Origin: a bacterium 1xD42-67
Lineage (GTDB): Bacteria > Bacillota > Clostridia > Oscillospirales > Oscillospiraceae
DNA: 64,000 nucleotides
Direction: 5' to 3'
NCBI GenBank assembly: GCA_003612335.1
Contig: RAYO01000004.1
Coordinates: 1 to 64,000, forward strand
Below, piece after piece: positions 6,887 to 14,946 of the stretch. Made by a program: the position numbers and the translations under genes. Position 1 is the stretch's first letter, and each line of letters begins with the position of its first letter. The notes beneath the pieces were generated by a model. It worked only from the letters and a program-made list of their open reading frames with translations, ran no database searches and was not told where the DNA came from.

Positions 6887-8032
6887 TCAAAGCCTTGTCT
6901 CCATGGGGACCGCGATGCTGTAGCGGCTGTCGCCCAGCCGGCGAAGCAGGGTGGACAGCACCCGAGCGGTGTCCGTCCCCCCCTCCAGGGTCAGATAGAC
7001 GGTGCGGCGGCGGTCCCCCAGACGGTCCAGCACACTGTTGGCGAAGGTATTGGGGCCCACCGTGCCGCTGGGGGCCAGAGACAGGGTCTCTCCCCAGCAC
7101 ACCCAGCCCTCCTGCTCCAGGGCGGCGCGCTGTCCCGCCGGCACATAGGCCAGCGTGGTCCTGGTCTGGGCCGCCCGTTCTAGAGCCAAGCTCCCCTGCT
7201 CCAACAGGGGCCGGACCTCCTCCCCCTCCGCCAGGATCCCCACACTGTGACCGGTGCCCAGGATCCTGCGGACCAGGTCCCCCTCCTCCTCCAACACCTG
7301 TGGGGAGAGGAAGAACGCTCCATAGTGCCCGGCGCGGTCCAGCGCGTCCAAGATCCCGGACAAGCCCTGACCGCTCTCGCAGCGGAAGGCCAGGTAGGTG
7401 GCGGTACTGGAACCGTCCACCTCCGGCGGCGGGGAGGGCTGGACGGGAGCGGGATCCGTGGTCTCGGCAGAGCTGAGGCTCTGGGTGTAGTCCCGCAGGC
7501 GGTTGTTGATCAGGTCCCGGGCGTTCTCGATGAAGCTGCCGTCGTCCAGCACCACGTCGGCGTTCTTGATCCGCACCAGATAGCCCTGGGGGATATAGGG
7601 CAGCTGATGGTAGCTCCACTCCAGGCCGAAGAAGGAGCACACCATGTTCAGCGCCACATAGGGTTTGTTGTTGCGCATGATGGCCCGAGAGGAGTATACC
7701 GCTCCCCCCAGCTCGTCCCGGCAGTTGCCGGTGTTCAGGTCGAAGGTGAGGATCTGCCGCAGATTGTAGAAGGTGACGGTCCGGTTGGTGCGGTTGTAGC
7801 TGGTGACCAGTCCCAGACTGATCCCCACCTCGTTCCGGCTGGAATCGAAGACCGTATAGGGCACATAGAGGGTCCCCCCAGACCAGAAGGGCATACTGTC
7901 TGAAGTGAGGGGGGCCACGGTGTCGTTGAGGCCGGTGAAATAGAGGTTGGCAGCTGACGCAGGTGCAGACGTCGCCAGGAAGAGCGCCAGCACCGCCAGG
8001 AACGAGCAGATCTTGATCTTCCAGCGCCCCAT
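6887..8032 (-). CDS. exported protein: copper-amine-oxidase-N-like plus degenerate deacetylase-like domain
   Basis: 381 residues. Signal peptide at about 1-27 (KIKICSFLAVLALFLATSAPASA, cut after ASA). Residues 30-180 have the beta-rich 'copper amine oxidase N-terminal' pattern common in clostridial cell-wall proteins (GTLYVPYTVFDSS ... YVALNMVCSFFGLEWSY). A Pro/Ser-rich linker at about 195-210 precedes a C-terminal domain laid out like a NodB polysaccharide deacetylase (GILDALDRAGHYGAFFLSPQ ... RRILGTGHSVGILAEG). The catalytic Asp-Asp pair and the His-x3-His metal site of NodB are absent, so catalysis is unlikely. A cell-wall binding or regulatory role is an inference. Its promoter is at 8083-8111. 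Confidence 0.8.
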   Translation of the reverse strand: MGRWKIKICSFLAVLALFLATSAPASAANLYFTGLNDTVAPLTSDSMPFWSGGTLYVPYTVFDSSRNEVGISLGLVTSYNRTNRTVTFYNLRQILTFDLNTGNCRDELGGAVYSSRAIMRNNKPYVALNMVCSFFGLEWSYHQLPYIPQGYLVRIKNADVVLDDGSFIENARDLINNRLRDYTQSLSSAETTDPAPVQPSPPPEVDGSSTATYLAFRCESGQGLSGILDALDRAGHYGAFFLSPQVLEEEGDLVRRILGTGHSVGILAEGEEVRPLLEQGSLALERAAQTRTTLAYVPAGQRAALEQEGWVCWGETLSLAPSGTVGPNTFANSVLDRLGDRRRTVYLTLEGGTDTARVLSTLLRRLGDSRYSIAVPMETRL

Positions 8033-8082
8033 GGATCTTCCTCCTTCTTCACAGTTGCGTTCTTGGCCCTGTCTATAGTATA

Positions 8083-8111
8083 ATCATACCACAGGATAGA
8101 GGAATGGGCAA
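8083..8111 (-). promoter_or_regulatory. sigma-A promoter of exported protein gene
   Basis: Leftward: -35 TTGCCC (8111-8106), 17-bp spacer, -10 TATGAT (8088-8083), about 50 bp before ATG 8032. Confidence 0.6.
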
Positions 8112-8298
8112 GCAGACAAATTTTTTCGCTGGGATCCGCGTCCCCGCCCCCATCCTGTCCTCAGGCCAGGCCGCCCGAGTCCTGGCAGGGAGGGATTTTA
8201 AATTAGATCTTAATGTAACCTAAACGATCTTTTGACCTGATCGTGGTATACTGCTCTCCAAGAAAGGCAGATATGGCCCGAAGAAAGGAGCCGCAGAC

Positions 8299-8895
8299 AT
8301 GGAGATCACACTGGAGATGGTGGAGCGCCTGAAGGAGAAGGCCGACGTCAGCTATGCCCAGGCCAAGGAGGCTCTGACATACAGCGGCGGCAATCTGCTG
8401 GATGCGCTGATCTATCTGGAGGAGCAGGGGGCCATCCCCCGGGCGGAGGGCGCTTATTACTCCACTCGGAGCGAGTCGCCCCCTCCCCCGCCCCCGGCAG
8501 AGCCCCCCTCCCCCCATCTGCTCATCCAGGTGAAAAAGCAGAAGGCCCCCAGGGGCCCAAGGCCCCCCCGAGCCAGAGGGGAGGGCGGCCGGCGCTTCTT
8601 CCACGCCCTGCGCCGCTGGCTGGTGGACAACGAGCTGGAGATCTGGCGCCGGGACCAGCCCATCACCGCACTGCCGGTGCTGATCCTGGTGCTGCTGCTG
8701 TTCTGCGCCTTTTGGATCACCCTGCCGGTGCTGGTGCTGCTGCTGTTTTTTGGATTCCGTTACCGGTTCTCCGGTCCCGACCTGGAGCGGGACGGGCTGA
8801 ACAACGTCATGGGCTCGATGGCGGACACTGCCGCCGACCTGGGCCGTCATGTCATGGAGGAGCTGAAGCACGACTGGCACTCCGACGAAAAATAG
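8299..8895 (+). CDS. DUF4342 membrane protein with UBA-like N-terminus
   Basis: 198 residues. Residues 1-45 form a three-helix UBA/TS-N-like fold (MVERLKEKADVSYAQAKEAL, then GGNLLDALIYLEEQG). A Pro-rich linker (SPPPPPPAEPPSP) follows. Then comes a DUF4342-type region with hydrophobic spans at about 122-142 (ALPVLILVLLLFCAFWI) and 143-155 (LPVLVLLLFFGFRY). The ribosome site is GAAAGGAG, 8 nt before ATG. The gene opens a run with the two-component genes that follow (gap 22 bp to the response regulator), suggesting joint transcription. The function of DUF4342 proteins is not established. Confidence 0.85.
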   Translation: MEITLEMVERLKEKADVSYAQAKEALTYSGGNLLDALIYLEEQGAIPRAEGAYYSTRSESPPPPPPAEPPSPHLLIQVKKQKAPRGPRPPRARGEGGRRFFHALRRWLVDNELEIWRRDQPITALPVLILVLLLFCAFWITLPVLVLLLFFGFRYRFSGPDLERDGLNNVMGSMADTAADLGRHVMEELKHDWHSDEK

Positions 8896-8917
8896 ATCAG
8901 ATGATGAGGTGGAAGGG

Positions 8918-9598
8918 ATGGCAGAACGTATCCTGCTGGTGGAAGATGAGGAGAAGCTGGCCCGGATGGTAGAGATGGAGCTGCGGTATGAGGGCTATCA
9001 GGTGGAAAAAGCGCCGGATGGCCGCAGCGGCCTGGACCTGGTCCTGGGCGGAGGCTTCGACCTGGTGCTGCTGGACATCATGCTGCCCCAGCTGTCCGGG
9101 ATGGAGGTGCTGCGCCGGCTCCGCCGGGAGAGCCAGGTCCCGGTGATCATGCTCACCGCCCGGGACAGCGTGGTGGACAAGGTGGCCGGTCTGGACTCCG
9201 GGGCGGATGACTATATCACCAAGCCCTTCGCCATCGAGGAGCTGCTGGCCCGGATCCGGGCCGCCCTGCGCAGCAAGGGGGGCTCAGTCAGCCAGGAGCT
9301 CCCCCTGTCGGCGGGACCTCTGGTGCTGGACGTGGAGCGCCACCAGGTCACCGTCCGGGGCCGGAACGTGGAGCTGACCAAGAAGGAGTTCGACCTGCTC
9401 CGCTGTCTGCTGGAGAACAAGGGCCGGGTGCTGTCCCGGGAAGTGCTGCTGGACGCGGTGTGGGGCTTCGATTTCGTGGGAGAGACCAATTCCGTGGACG
9501 TCTACATCCGATTCCTGCGCTCCAAGCTGGACGACGCCTTCGGGCTGAAGCTGATCCACACCGTCCGGGGCGTGGGCTACGTCATCAAGGAGGAGTGA
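8918..9598 (+). CDS. OmpR/PhoB-family response regulator
   Basis: 226 residues. Receiver domain at 1-115, with acidic pocket at 10-12 (VEDEE), phospho-acceptor Asp53 (LLDIMLP), switch Thr in IMLTARD and Lys in ITKPF. The C-terminal winged helix (about 130-226) is of the OmpR type (LTKKEFDLLRCLLENKGRVL ... VDVYIRFLRSKLD ... RGVGYVI). ATG 8918 was preferred to an in-frame GTG at 8909 because GAGGTGG (8906-8912) is correctly spaced for it. It is the transcription factor of the kinase at 10191-11627, with a flavodoxin gene between them. Target genes are unknown. Confidence 0.94.
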   Translation: MAERILLVEDEEKLARMVEMELRYEGYQVEKAPDGRSGLDLVLGGGFDLVLLDIMLPQLSGMEVLRRLRRESQVPVIMLTARDSVVDKVAGLDSGADDYITKPFAIEELLARIRAALRSKGGSVSQELPLSAGPLVLDVERHQVTVRGRNVELTKKEFDLLRCLLENKGRVLSREVLLDAVWGFDFVGETNSVDVYIRFLRSKLDDAFGLKLIHTVRGVGYVIKEE

Positions 9599-9600
9599 CT

Positions 9601-10110
9601 ATGGTCATCATCTATCGTTCCAACACCGGCTTCACCAAGGAGTATGCCGGGATGCTGGGCAAGGCAGAGAAGCTGAAGGTCTGCAGCATCGCTGAGGCGG
9701 AGGGCAAGATCGGTCCTCAGGAGCCTGTCTTCTTCATGGGCCCTCTCATGGCCGGGCACATCTCCGGCATCGACCAGGCCGTGAAACGATACGCCGTCAA
9801 GGGCGTGTGCGGCGTGGGCATGTCCCCTCCCTCCCCGCAGATCTTGGAGGTCCTCTCCAAGGCCAACTATGCCCCCGGCGTTCCACTCTTCTATCTTCAG
9901 GGAGGCTGGGCCCCTAAGAAGGTGAGCTGGATCAAGCGCCGGATGGTGGGCATGGCCACCAAGTCTATCCGGGAGGCCCTGCGGGACAAGGGGAGCCGCC
10001 GTACCCCCGAAGAGGACCGGTATCTGGATCTCCTCCTCCACGGCGGCAGCTATGTGACCTTCGAGTCTCTGGAGCCCATCCGGACATGGATGGGCGGGCT
10101 CGCCCTGTAG
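9601..10110 (+). CDS. flavodoxin-domain protein
   Basis: 169 residues starting MVIIYRSNTGFTKEYAGMLG. The beta-strand followed by S/T-x-T-G-x-T/S-x3-A is the FMN phosphate-binding loop of flavodoxin-like proteins. Later segments (EPVFFMGPLMAG, GVCGVGMSPPS, GVPLFYLQGGWAP) fit strands 3-5 of the fold. It resembles the protoporphyrinogen oxidase/HemG-like 'flavodoxin_5' group more than electron-carrier flavodoxins. It begins 2 nt after the response-regulator stop, whose last codons supply its ribosome site (AAGGAGGAG), so translation is coupled. Redox sensing for the adjacent kinase is possible but unproven. Confidence 0.85.
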   Translation: MVIIYRSNTGFTKEYAGMLGKAEKLKVCSIAEAEGKIGPQEPVFFMGPLMAGHISGIDQAVKRYAVKGVCGVGMSPPSPQILEVLSKANYAPGVPLFYLQGGWAPKKVSWIKRRMVGMATKSIREALRDKGSRRTPEEDRYLDLLLHGGSYVTFESLEPIRTWMGGLAL

Positions 10111-10190
10111 AGCCGCATGCCGTGCGTCTGCCCGACCACGGACCTATCACGGCGGACGAAGTCCGCCTTCACGATCGAGAGGTGAGCCCC

Positions 10191-11627
10191 ATGCCCCGCA
10201 AACGCCATCGCTTCCGATCCCCTCCGTCCGATCCCATCGCCGCCGCCCGGGATTCCTCCCTGGCCCTCCGGCTGAACATCGGCTTCTTCCTGCGGCAGCT
10301 GGGGATCTTCATCGTGATGGACCTGCTCCTGCTGTTCATGGCCGTCTTCGGGATCTTCGCCTACGCCGAGGGCCGCTGTGCCGATGTGGCGGCCCTGGTC
10401 AACGAGCGGGGCGTGCCCACCAAGGAGGCCCTGGCCTGGATGGAGGCCAGCGACTATACCATCACCATACTGGATCAGGCCCCTTATGGGGAACACACCG
10501 CCACCGGCTCTGTCCTGCTCTTCCCCGGCCGCTGGGAGACCGAGGACGGCCTGCGCTCCTGGGATCTCAGCCAGTATTACACCATCGAGCTGCCCAACGG
10601 TGGTCAGCCCTACGCCATCACGGTGAGCACCTCCGGGATCTTCACCAATCTGTACTGGGCGGGGATGGCGATCTTGATCTGTCAGGGGCTCTCTCTGGTG
10701 ACCAATCTCTTCCGCAGCCGCCGCTCCATCCGCAAGATCCTCCGGCCCATCCAGGACCTGGCCGCCACCGCTGCCCGGCTCAACTCCATGACCCACATGT
10801 CCAAGCGGGAGATCGAATCCCTGGCCGGTGAGCTGGGCAAGATCGACGCCGCCCATCTGGACAGCCGAATCGACCTCCCCGGCACCCAGAAGGAGCTGCG
10901 GGCCCTGGCTCAGGCCATCAACGAGATGATGGATCGGGTCAATCAGGCATACGGCGCCCAGATGCGCTTCGTCTCTGACGCCAGCCACGAGCTACGCACC
11001 CCCATCGCCGTGATCCAGGGCTACGCCGCCCTGCTGGACCGGTGGGGCAAGAGCGATCCGGAAGCCCTCCAGGAGTCCATCGACGCCATCCGGGGGGAGG
11101 CCGCCTCTATGGAGCGGCTGGTGGAGCAGCTGCTCTTCCTGGCCCGGGGAGACAACGACTCCCAGCCCGTGAAGAAGGAGCGGCTGGACCTCACCGGTCT
11201 GGCCGGAGAGGTGCTGCGGGAGGAGGAGATGATCCACCCCCAGCGCACCTTCTTCCCCCGATGGGGGGAGGAGCCGGTGGAGATCTTCGCCGACCCCGGC
11301 CTGATGAAGCAGGTCCTGCGGATCCTCATGGACAACAGCTTGAAATACAGCCCGGAGGAGGGCCGGATCTACCTCCGGGTGGGCCGGACGGGGGAACATG
11401 TCCGCCTCACCGTCCAGGATGAGGGGATGGGCATCCCTCCCGAGGGCATCCCCCATATCTTCGACCGCTTCTACCGCACCGACCTGTCCCGGGACCGGAA
11501 GACCGGCGGCACCGGCTTGGGCCTGTCCATCGCCAAGTGGATCGTAGAGCGCCACGGCGGCTGGTTCGAGGTGGTCTCCCGCCTCGAGGCGGGCACCCGG
11601 ATCACCGCCGTCCTGCCTGCCCTGTGA
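10191..11627 (+). CDS. membrane sensor histidine kinase
   Basis: 478 residues from ATG 10191 (GAGAGGTGAG upstream). Membrane helices lie at about 38-58 and 155-173, enclosing an extracytoplasmic domain of about 95 residues (59-154) that is the likely sensor. A HAMP linker follows (RPIQDLAATAARLN). The HisKA box has phospho-acceptor His266 (SDASHELRTPIAVIQGYA). The ATPase domain has N box DNSLKYSPEEG, G1 DEGMGIP, F box FDRFYR and G2 GGTGLGLSIAKWI. It works with the OmpR-type regulator upstream. A small inverted repeat (GGCGGAC / GTCCGCC, about 10151-10167) precedes its start. The signal sensed is unknown. Confidence 0.94.
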   Translation: MPRKRHRFRSPPSDPIAAARDSSLALRLNIGFFLRQLGIFIVMDLLLLFMAVFGIFAYAEGRCADVAALVNERGVPTKEALAWMEASDYTITILDQAPYGEHTATGSVLLFPGRWETEDGLRSWDLSQYYTIELPNGGQPYAITVSTSGIFTNLYWAGMAILICQGLSLVTNLFRSRRSIRKILRPIQDLAATAARLNSMTHMSKREIESLAGELGKIDAAHLDSRIDLPGTQKELRALAQAINEMMDRVNQAYGAQMRFVSDASHELRTPIAVIQGYAALLDRWGKSDPEALQESIDAIRGEAASMERLVEQLLFLARGDNDSQPVKKERLDLTGLAGEVLREEEMIHPQRTFFPRWGEEPVEIFADPGLMKQVLRILMDNSLKYSPEEGRIYLRVGRTGEHVRLTVQDEGMGIPPEGIPHIFDRFYRTDLSRDRKTGGTGLGLSIAKWIVERHGGWFEVVSRLEAGTRITAVLPAL

Positions 11628-11654
11628 ATCGTCCCGCTCTAAACATGTCTGCAC

Positions 11655-11679
11655 GGCCCCCCTTTCCAAAAGGGGGGCC
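11655..11679 (+). terminator. hairpin after histidine kinase
   Basis: Perfect 11-bp stem (GGCCCCCCTTT / AAAGGGGGGCC) with a 3-nt loop. No T run follows, so efficiency is uncertain. Confidence 0.55.
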
Positions 11680-11815
11680 TCCTCATGCTCCCCCTCCAAA
11701 AAGACCAACGTTCCAAAAAGTGGAGATATTTGGAGACTTTTGCAGGTTTGGGGACGGTCCTTGATCGTTTTCTCCGTTTTTGCAGATTCGGTCGTCAAAA
11801 CTCCACAAATTCTTA

Positions 11816-11844
11816 TTGCCTTTTATCGCCTGATATGGTAATAT
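11816..11844 (+). promoter_or_regulatory. extended -10 promoter of the pxp operon
   Basis: -35 TTGCCT (11816-11821), 17-bp spacer ending in TGG, -10 TAATAT (11839-11844). The 389-bp intergenic region also has two copies of TTTTGCAG (about 11738 and 11778) and Cys-codon-free, AT-richer sequence before the promoter. The 170-nt leader contains a GCTCCGCC/GGCGGAGC inverted repeat. No riboswitch class was recognised. Confidence 0.6.
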
Positions 11845-12016
11845 ATACACAGCATGATTCGCATCGTGCCGCAGGCCGTCCAACAGGAGGCCCGCGCTCC
11901 GCCAAAAAGCGCCCTAAGCTGCGGCGGAGCAGGGAAAGGAGGGAGACCGGACCAGCTCCGGCCCTGGCAGAAACGTCTGCCGATCGCACCGCAAAAAATT
12001 TTAGGAGGGATCTGTC

Positions 12017-12784
12017 ATGTATAAAGTTGACCTGAACAGCGACCTGGGCGAGAGCTTCGGTGCCTATACCATCGGTATGGACGAGGCCGTCATCGCCCAT
12101 GTGTCCTCCGCCAACGTGGCCTGCGGCTATCACGCCGGCGACCCCCTGGTGATGGACAAGACCGTGGCCGCCTGCAAAGCCGCCGGCGTGGCGGTGGGCG
12201 CCCACCCCGGCTTCCCCGATCTGATGGGCTTCGGCCGCCGGAACATGGTCTGTTCCCCCAAGGAGGCCAAGGCCTACATCCAGTATCAGATGGGCGCTCT
12301 GCTGGCCTTCACCGCCGCTAACGGCGTCAAGCTCCAGCATGTGAAGCCCCACGGGGCCCTGTATAATATGGCCGGCAAGGATATGGACCTGGCCCTGGCC
12401 ATCGCCGAGGGGATCGCCAGTGTGGACAAAGACGTGATCCTTTTGGGCCTGGCGGGCAGCAAGATGCTGGAGGCCGGGAAGCAGGCGGGCCTGAAGGTGG
12501 CCAGCGAGGTCTTCGCCGACCGGGCCTATCAGGCCGACGGCTCCCTGGTGCCCCGCTCCAAGCCCGGCGCAGTGATCCACGACAAGGACGAGGCCATCGC
12601 CCGTACCATCCGCATGGTCACCGAGGGCAAGGTCACCGCCATCACCGGCGAGGAGGTCTCCATCGACGCCCACTCCATCTGCGTCCACGGCGACAACCCC
12701 TCTGCAGTGGAGTTCGTCAAGAACATCCGCGCCAAGCTGGAGGCCGAGGGGGTCGCCATCGCCCCGATCTCTGAGATCGTGTGA
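12017..12784 (+). CDS. pxpA: 5-oxoprolinase subunit A (LamB/YcsF family)
   Basis: 255 residues, full family length. PxpA works with PxpB and PxpC to hydrolyse 5-oxo-L-proline to L-glutamate using ATP, in the cytoplasm. The N-terminal signature is [11 protein letters not shown]. Further conserved blocks are [33 protein letters not shown] and [12 protein letters not shown], which carry the conserved Asp/His residues. C-terminal [16 protein letters not shown] is also typical. The start ATG has TTAGGAGGG 6 nt upstream. It heads an operon in the order pxpA, transporter, pxpB, pxpC, ycsI-like, matching the B. subtilis ycsF-ycsG-ycsI-kipI-kipA set with a small reordering. Confidence 0.96.
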   Translation: MYKVDLNSDLGESFGAYTIGMDEAVIAHVSSANVACGYHAGDPLVMDKTVAACKAAGVAVGAHPGFPDLMGFGRRNMVCSPKEAKAYIQYQMGALLAFTAANGVKLQHVKPHGALYNMAGKDMDLALAIAEGIASVDKDVILLGLAGSKMLEAGKQAGLKVASEVFADRAYQADGSLVPRSKPGAVIHDKDEAIARTIRMVTEGKVTAITGEEVSIDAHSICVHGDNPSAVEFVKNIRAKLEAEGVAIAPISEIV

Positions 12785-12828
12785 CACAGTCAAGCAGCAT
12801 CTGAGAGGAAAACAGGATAGGAAAAAGG

Positions 12829-12870
12829 ATCTCCTTTGTCCAAAGGAGATATCATTTGCGGAGCAAATGA
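12829..12870 (+). other. two adjacent hairpins in the pxpA-transporter gap
   Basis: ATCTCCTTT/AAAGGAGAT (12829-12850) and TCATTTGC/GCAAATGA (12852-12870), each perfect with 3-4 nt loops. Neither has a T run. mRNA processing or stability elements are likelier than termination. Confidence 0.5.
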
Positions 12871-12915
12871 CGGCCGCCTGTCCTGGAAGAGAGGAAATTC
12901 GTTTGGAGGTACTAT

Positions 12916-14139
12916 ATGAGCAATAACACCAATCAGTCTGTCGCCAAGCCAAGTATGTCCGTGCTCTTCGGCGCGGCCTTCCTGATGGCTACATCCGCCA
13001 TCGGCCCCGGCTTCCTGACCCAGACATCCAAGTTCACCGCCACATACGGCGCTCCCCTGGTCATGATCATCCTGGTCGCTATCCTGATGGACATCACCGC
13101 TCAGATGAACATCTGGTCCATCATCGGCGTGTCTGGTATGCGTGCCCAGGATATCGCCAACAAGCTCCTGCCCGGTCTGGGCGTGTTCCTGGCCATCATC
13201 GTGGCCATCGGAGGCCTGGCCTTCAACGTGGGCAATGTAGGCGGCGTGGCCCTGGGCTTCGACGCCATGATCGGTCTGGATCAGAAGGCAGGCGCTGTGA
13301 TCGCCGGCTGTTTAGGCATCATCATCTTCCTGAACAAGAACGCCAAGAGCATCATGGACAAGGTGGCCACCGTCCTGGCCGCCGTGATCCTGGTCACCGT
13401 CCTGGTGGTGGCCGTCATCTCTAAGCCCCCCATGGGCGAAGTCGCCGCCGGTCTGACCTCCTTCGGCAAATTCCCCACCATGTTCGTGGCTCTGACCACC
13501 CTGCTGGGCGGTTCCTGCGGAGGCTACATCCCCTTCTCCGGCGCCCACCGCCTGGTGGATGCCGGCGTCCAAGGCGCGGGCAACTTCCGCCGCTCCGTGA
13601 TCCAGGGCGTGTGCACCTCTGGGGTCGTCCGTATCCTGCTGTTCCTGGCCGTCTTGGGCACCTGCGGCCTGGCCGTTGGCAACGCCGAATCGATCATCGG
13701 CGCTGACAACCCCGCCGCCGAGGCCTTCCGCCTGGCTGCCGGCGATATGGGCTACCGTCTGTTCGGTCTGTGCCTGTTCTCCGCCGGTGTGTCCTCTGTG
13801 GTAGGCGCAGCCTTCACCTCTGTCTCCTTCCTGAAGACCCTGCATCCCATCATCATGAAATATGAGAAGTGGTTCGTCGTGGGCTTCATCGCTTTCTCCA
13901 CTTTGATGATGGTCATCGTGGGCAATGCCGCTCAGCTGCTGATCATCGCCGGCGCTGTCAACGGCCTGATCCTGCCCATCTCCCTGGGCTGTATGCTGGC
14001 CGCCGCCTACAGCAAGAAGATCGTAGGCGACTACAAGCACCCTGTCTGGCTGACCGGTCTGGGCGTGATCGTGATCTGCATCTCCGGCTACGTGGGGATC
14101 CAGGCCGTCCCCGGCATCATGGATCTCTTCGGCGCCTGA
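12916..14139 (+). CDS. NRAMP-superfamily transporter (YcsG-like)
   Basis: 407 residues, about 11 hydrophobic spans. It resembles B. subtilis YcsG, the NRAMP-related protein of the ycsF/kip operon. In helix 1 the sequence is AIGPGFLTQTSKF (GPGF at residues 30-33), so the DPGN motif that binds Mn/Fe in true NRAMPs is missing. In the helix-6 region it reads GAHRLVDAG with His211, not MPH. Ordinary divalent-metal transport is therefore doubtful. The setting between pxpA and pxpB suggests uptake of 5-oxoproline or a related substrate, which is inference. The ribosome site is TTTGGAGG, 7 nt before ATG. Confidence 0.88.
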   Translation: MSNNTNQSVAKPSMSVLFGAAFLMATSAIGPGFLTQTSKFTATYGAPLVMIILVAILMDITAQMNIWSIIGVSGMRAQDIANKLLPGLGVFLAIIVAIGGLAFNVGNVGGVALGFDAMIGLDQKAGAVIAGCLGIIIFLNKNAKSIMDKVATVLAAVILVTVLVVAVISKPPMGEVAAGLTSFGKFPTMFVALTTLLGGSCGGYIPFSGAHRLVDAGVQGAGNFRRSVIQGVCTSGVVRILLFLAVLGTCGLAVGNAESIIGADNPAAEAFRLAAGDMGYRLFGLCLFSAGVSSVVGAAFTSVSFLKTLHPIIMKYEKWFVVGFIAFSTLMMVIVGNAAQLLIIAGAVNGLILPISLGCMLAAAYSKKIVGDYKHPVWLTGLGVIVICISGYVGIQAVPGIMDLFGA

Positions 14140-14160
14140 TAGATATCCATCCATATCACA

Positions 14161-14189
14161 CAGGCCGGACCAAGACATGGTCCGGCCTG
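14161..14189 (+). other. intra-operon hairpin before pxpB
   Basis: Perfect 12-bp stem (CAGGCCGGACCA / TGGTCCGGCCTG), loop AGACA, no T run. Likely an mRNA processing element or partial attenuator. Confidence 0.6.
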
Positions 14190-14208
14190 CCTTGGAAAGG
14201 AGCCGCCT

Positions 14209-14946
14209 ATGGCTGACGTAAGATTCCTGCTGACGGGCGATACCTCTGTCTGTGTGGAGTTCGGCAACGAGATCAGCGAGCCGATCAACGCCCAGATCCG
14301 GGCCTTCAACATCGCTCTGAGCAACAGCAGCATCCCCGGCATCGTGGAGACGGTGCCCACCTACCGCTCCCTCATGGTCCACTACGACCCGGAGGTCATC
14401 CGCTGCGCCCCCCTGATGGACGAGCTGAAGGGCCTGCTGGGCCAGCTGGACAAGATCGTCATCCCCCCCAGCGAGGTGCTGGAGATCCCCGTCCTCTACG
14501 GCGGGGAGATGGGCCCCGACCTGCCCTTCGTGGCCGAGCACGCGGGCAAGACGGAGGAGGAGGTCATCAAGATCCACACCTCCACCGAATACCTCATCTA
14601 CATGCTGGGCTTCACCCCCGGATTCACCTATCTGGGCGGCATGAGCGACGAGATCGCCACCCCCCGGCTCAAGACCCCCCGGGTGAAGATCCCCGCCGGA
14701 GCGGTGGGCATCGCCGGCAGTCAGACCGGTGTGTACCCCATCGAATCCCCTGGCGGCTGGCAGCTCATCGGCCGCACCCCCGTCCGGATGTATGATTCCG
14801 GCCGGGAGACCCCTATCCTGCCTCAGGCGGGCCAGTACATCAAGTTCTATGCCATCGACCAGGCAGAATATGACAAGATCGCCGCCCAGGAGGCGGCGGA
14901 GGGCTACACTGTCAAGCGCCACCCCAGGAAGGAGGGCGGAAAATGA
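14209..14946 (+). CDS. pxpB: 5-oxoprolinase subunit B (KipI family)
   Basis: 245 residues, one of the two biotin-carboxylase-like partner subunits of 5-oxoprolinase. In B. subtilis the homologue KipI also inhibits the sporulation kinase KinA. Conserved blocks are TYRSLMVHYDP, IYMLGFTPGFTYLGGMSDEI, TPRLKTPRVKIPAGAVGIAG and TGVYPIESPGGWQLIGRTP. The last two are typical of the carboxyltransferase-like domain C/D fold. ATG 14209 has AAAGGAGCC upstream. The stop overlaps the pxpC start by 4 bp. No kipR-type regulator is present in this window. Confidence 0.95.
   Translation: MADVRFLLTGDTSVCVEFGNEISEPINAQIRAFNIALSNSSIPGIVETVPTYRSLMVHYDPEVIRCAPLMDELKGLLGQLDKIVIPPSEVLEIPVLYGGEMGPDLPFVAEHAGKTEEEVIKIHTSTEYLIYMLGFTPGFTYLGGMSDEIATPRLKTPRVKIPAGAVGIAGSQTGVYPIESPGGWQLIGRTPVRMYDSGRETPILPQAGQYIKFYAIDQAEYDKIAAQEAAEGYTVKRHPRKEGGK

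Noticed and set aside
11628-12016. Possible riboswitch in the 389-bp gap before pxpA
   Set aside because: Only a kinase terminator hairpin, a promoter and a short inverted repeat could be recognised; no known aptamer core.
13312-14922. 536-codon reverse-strand frame opposite the transporter and pxpB
   Set aside because: Spans the hairpin gap between two real genes; shadow of GC-rich codons.
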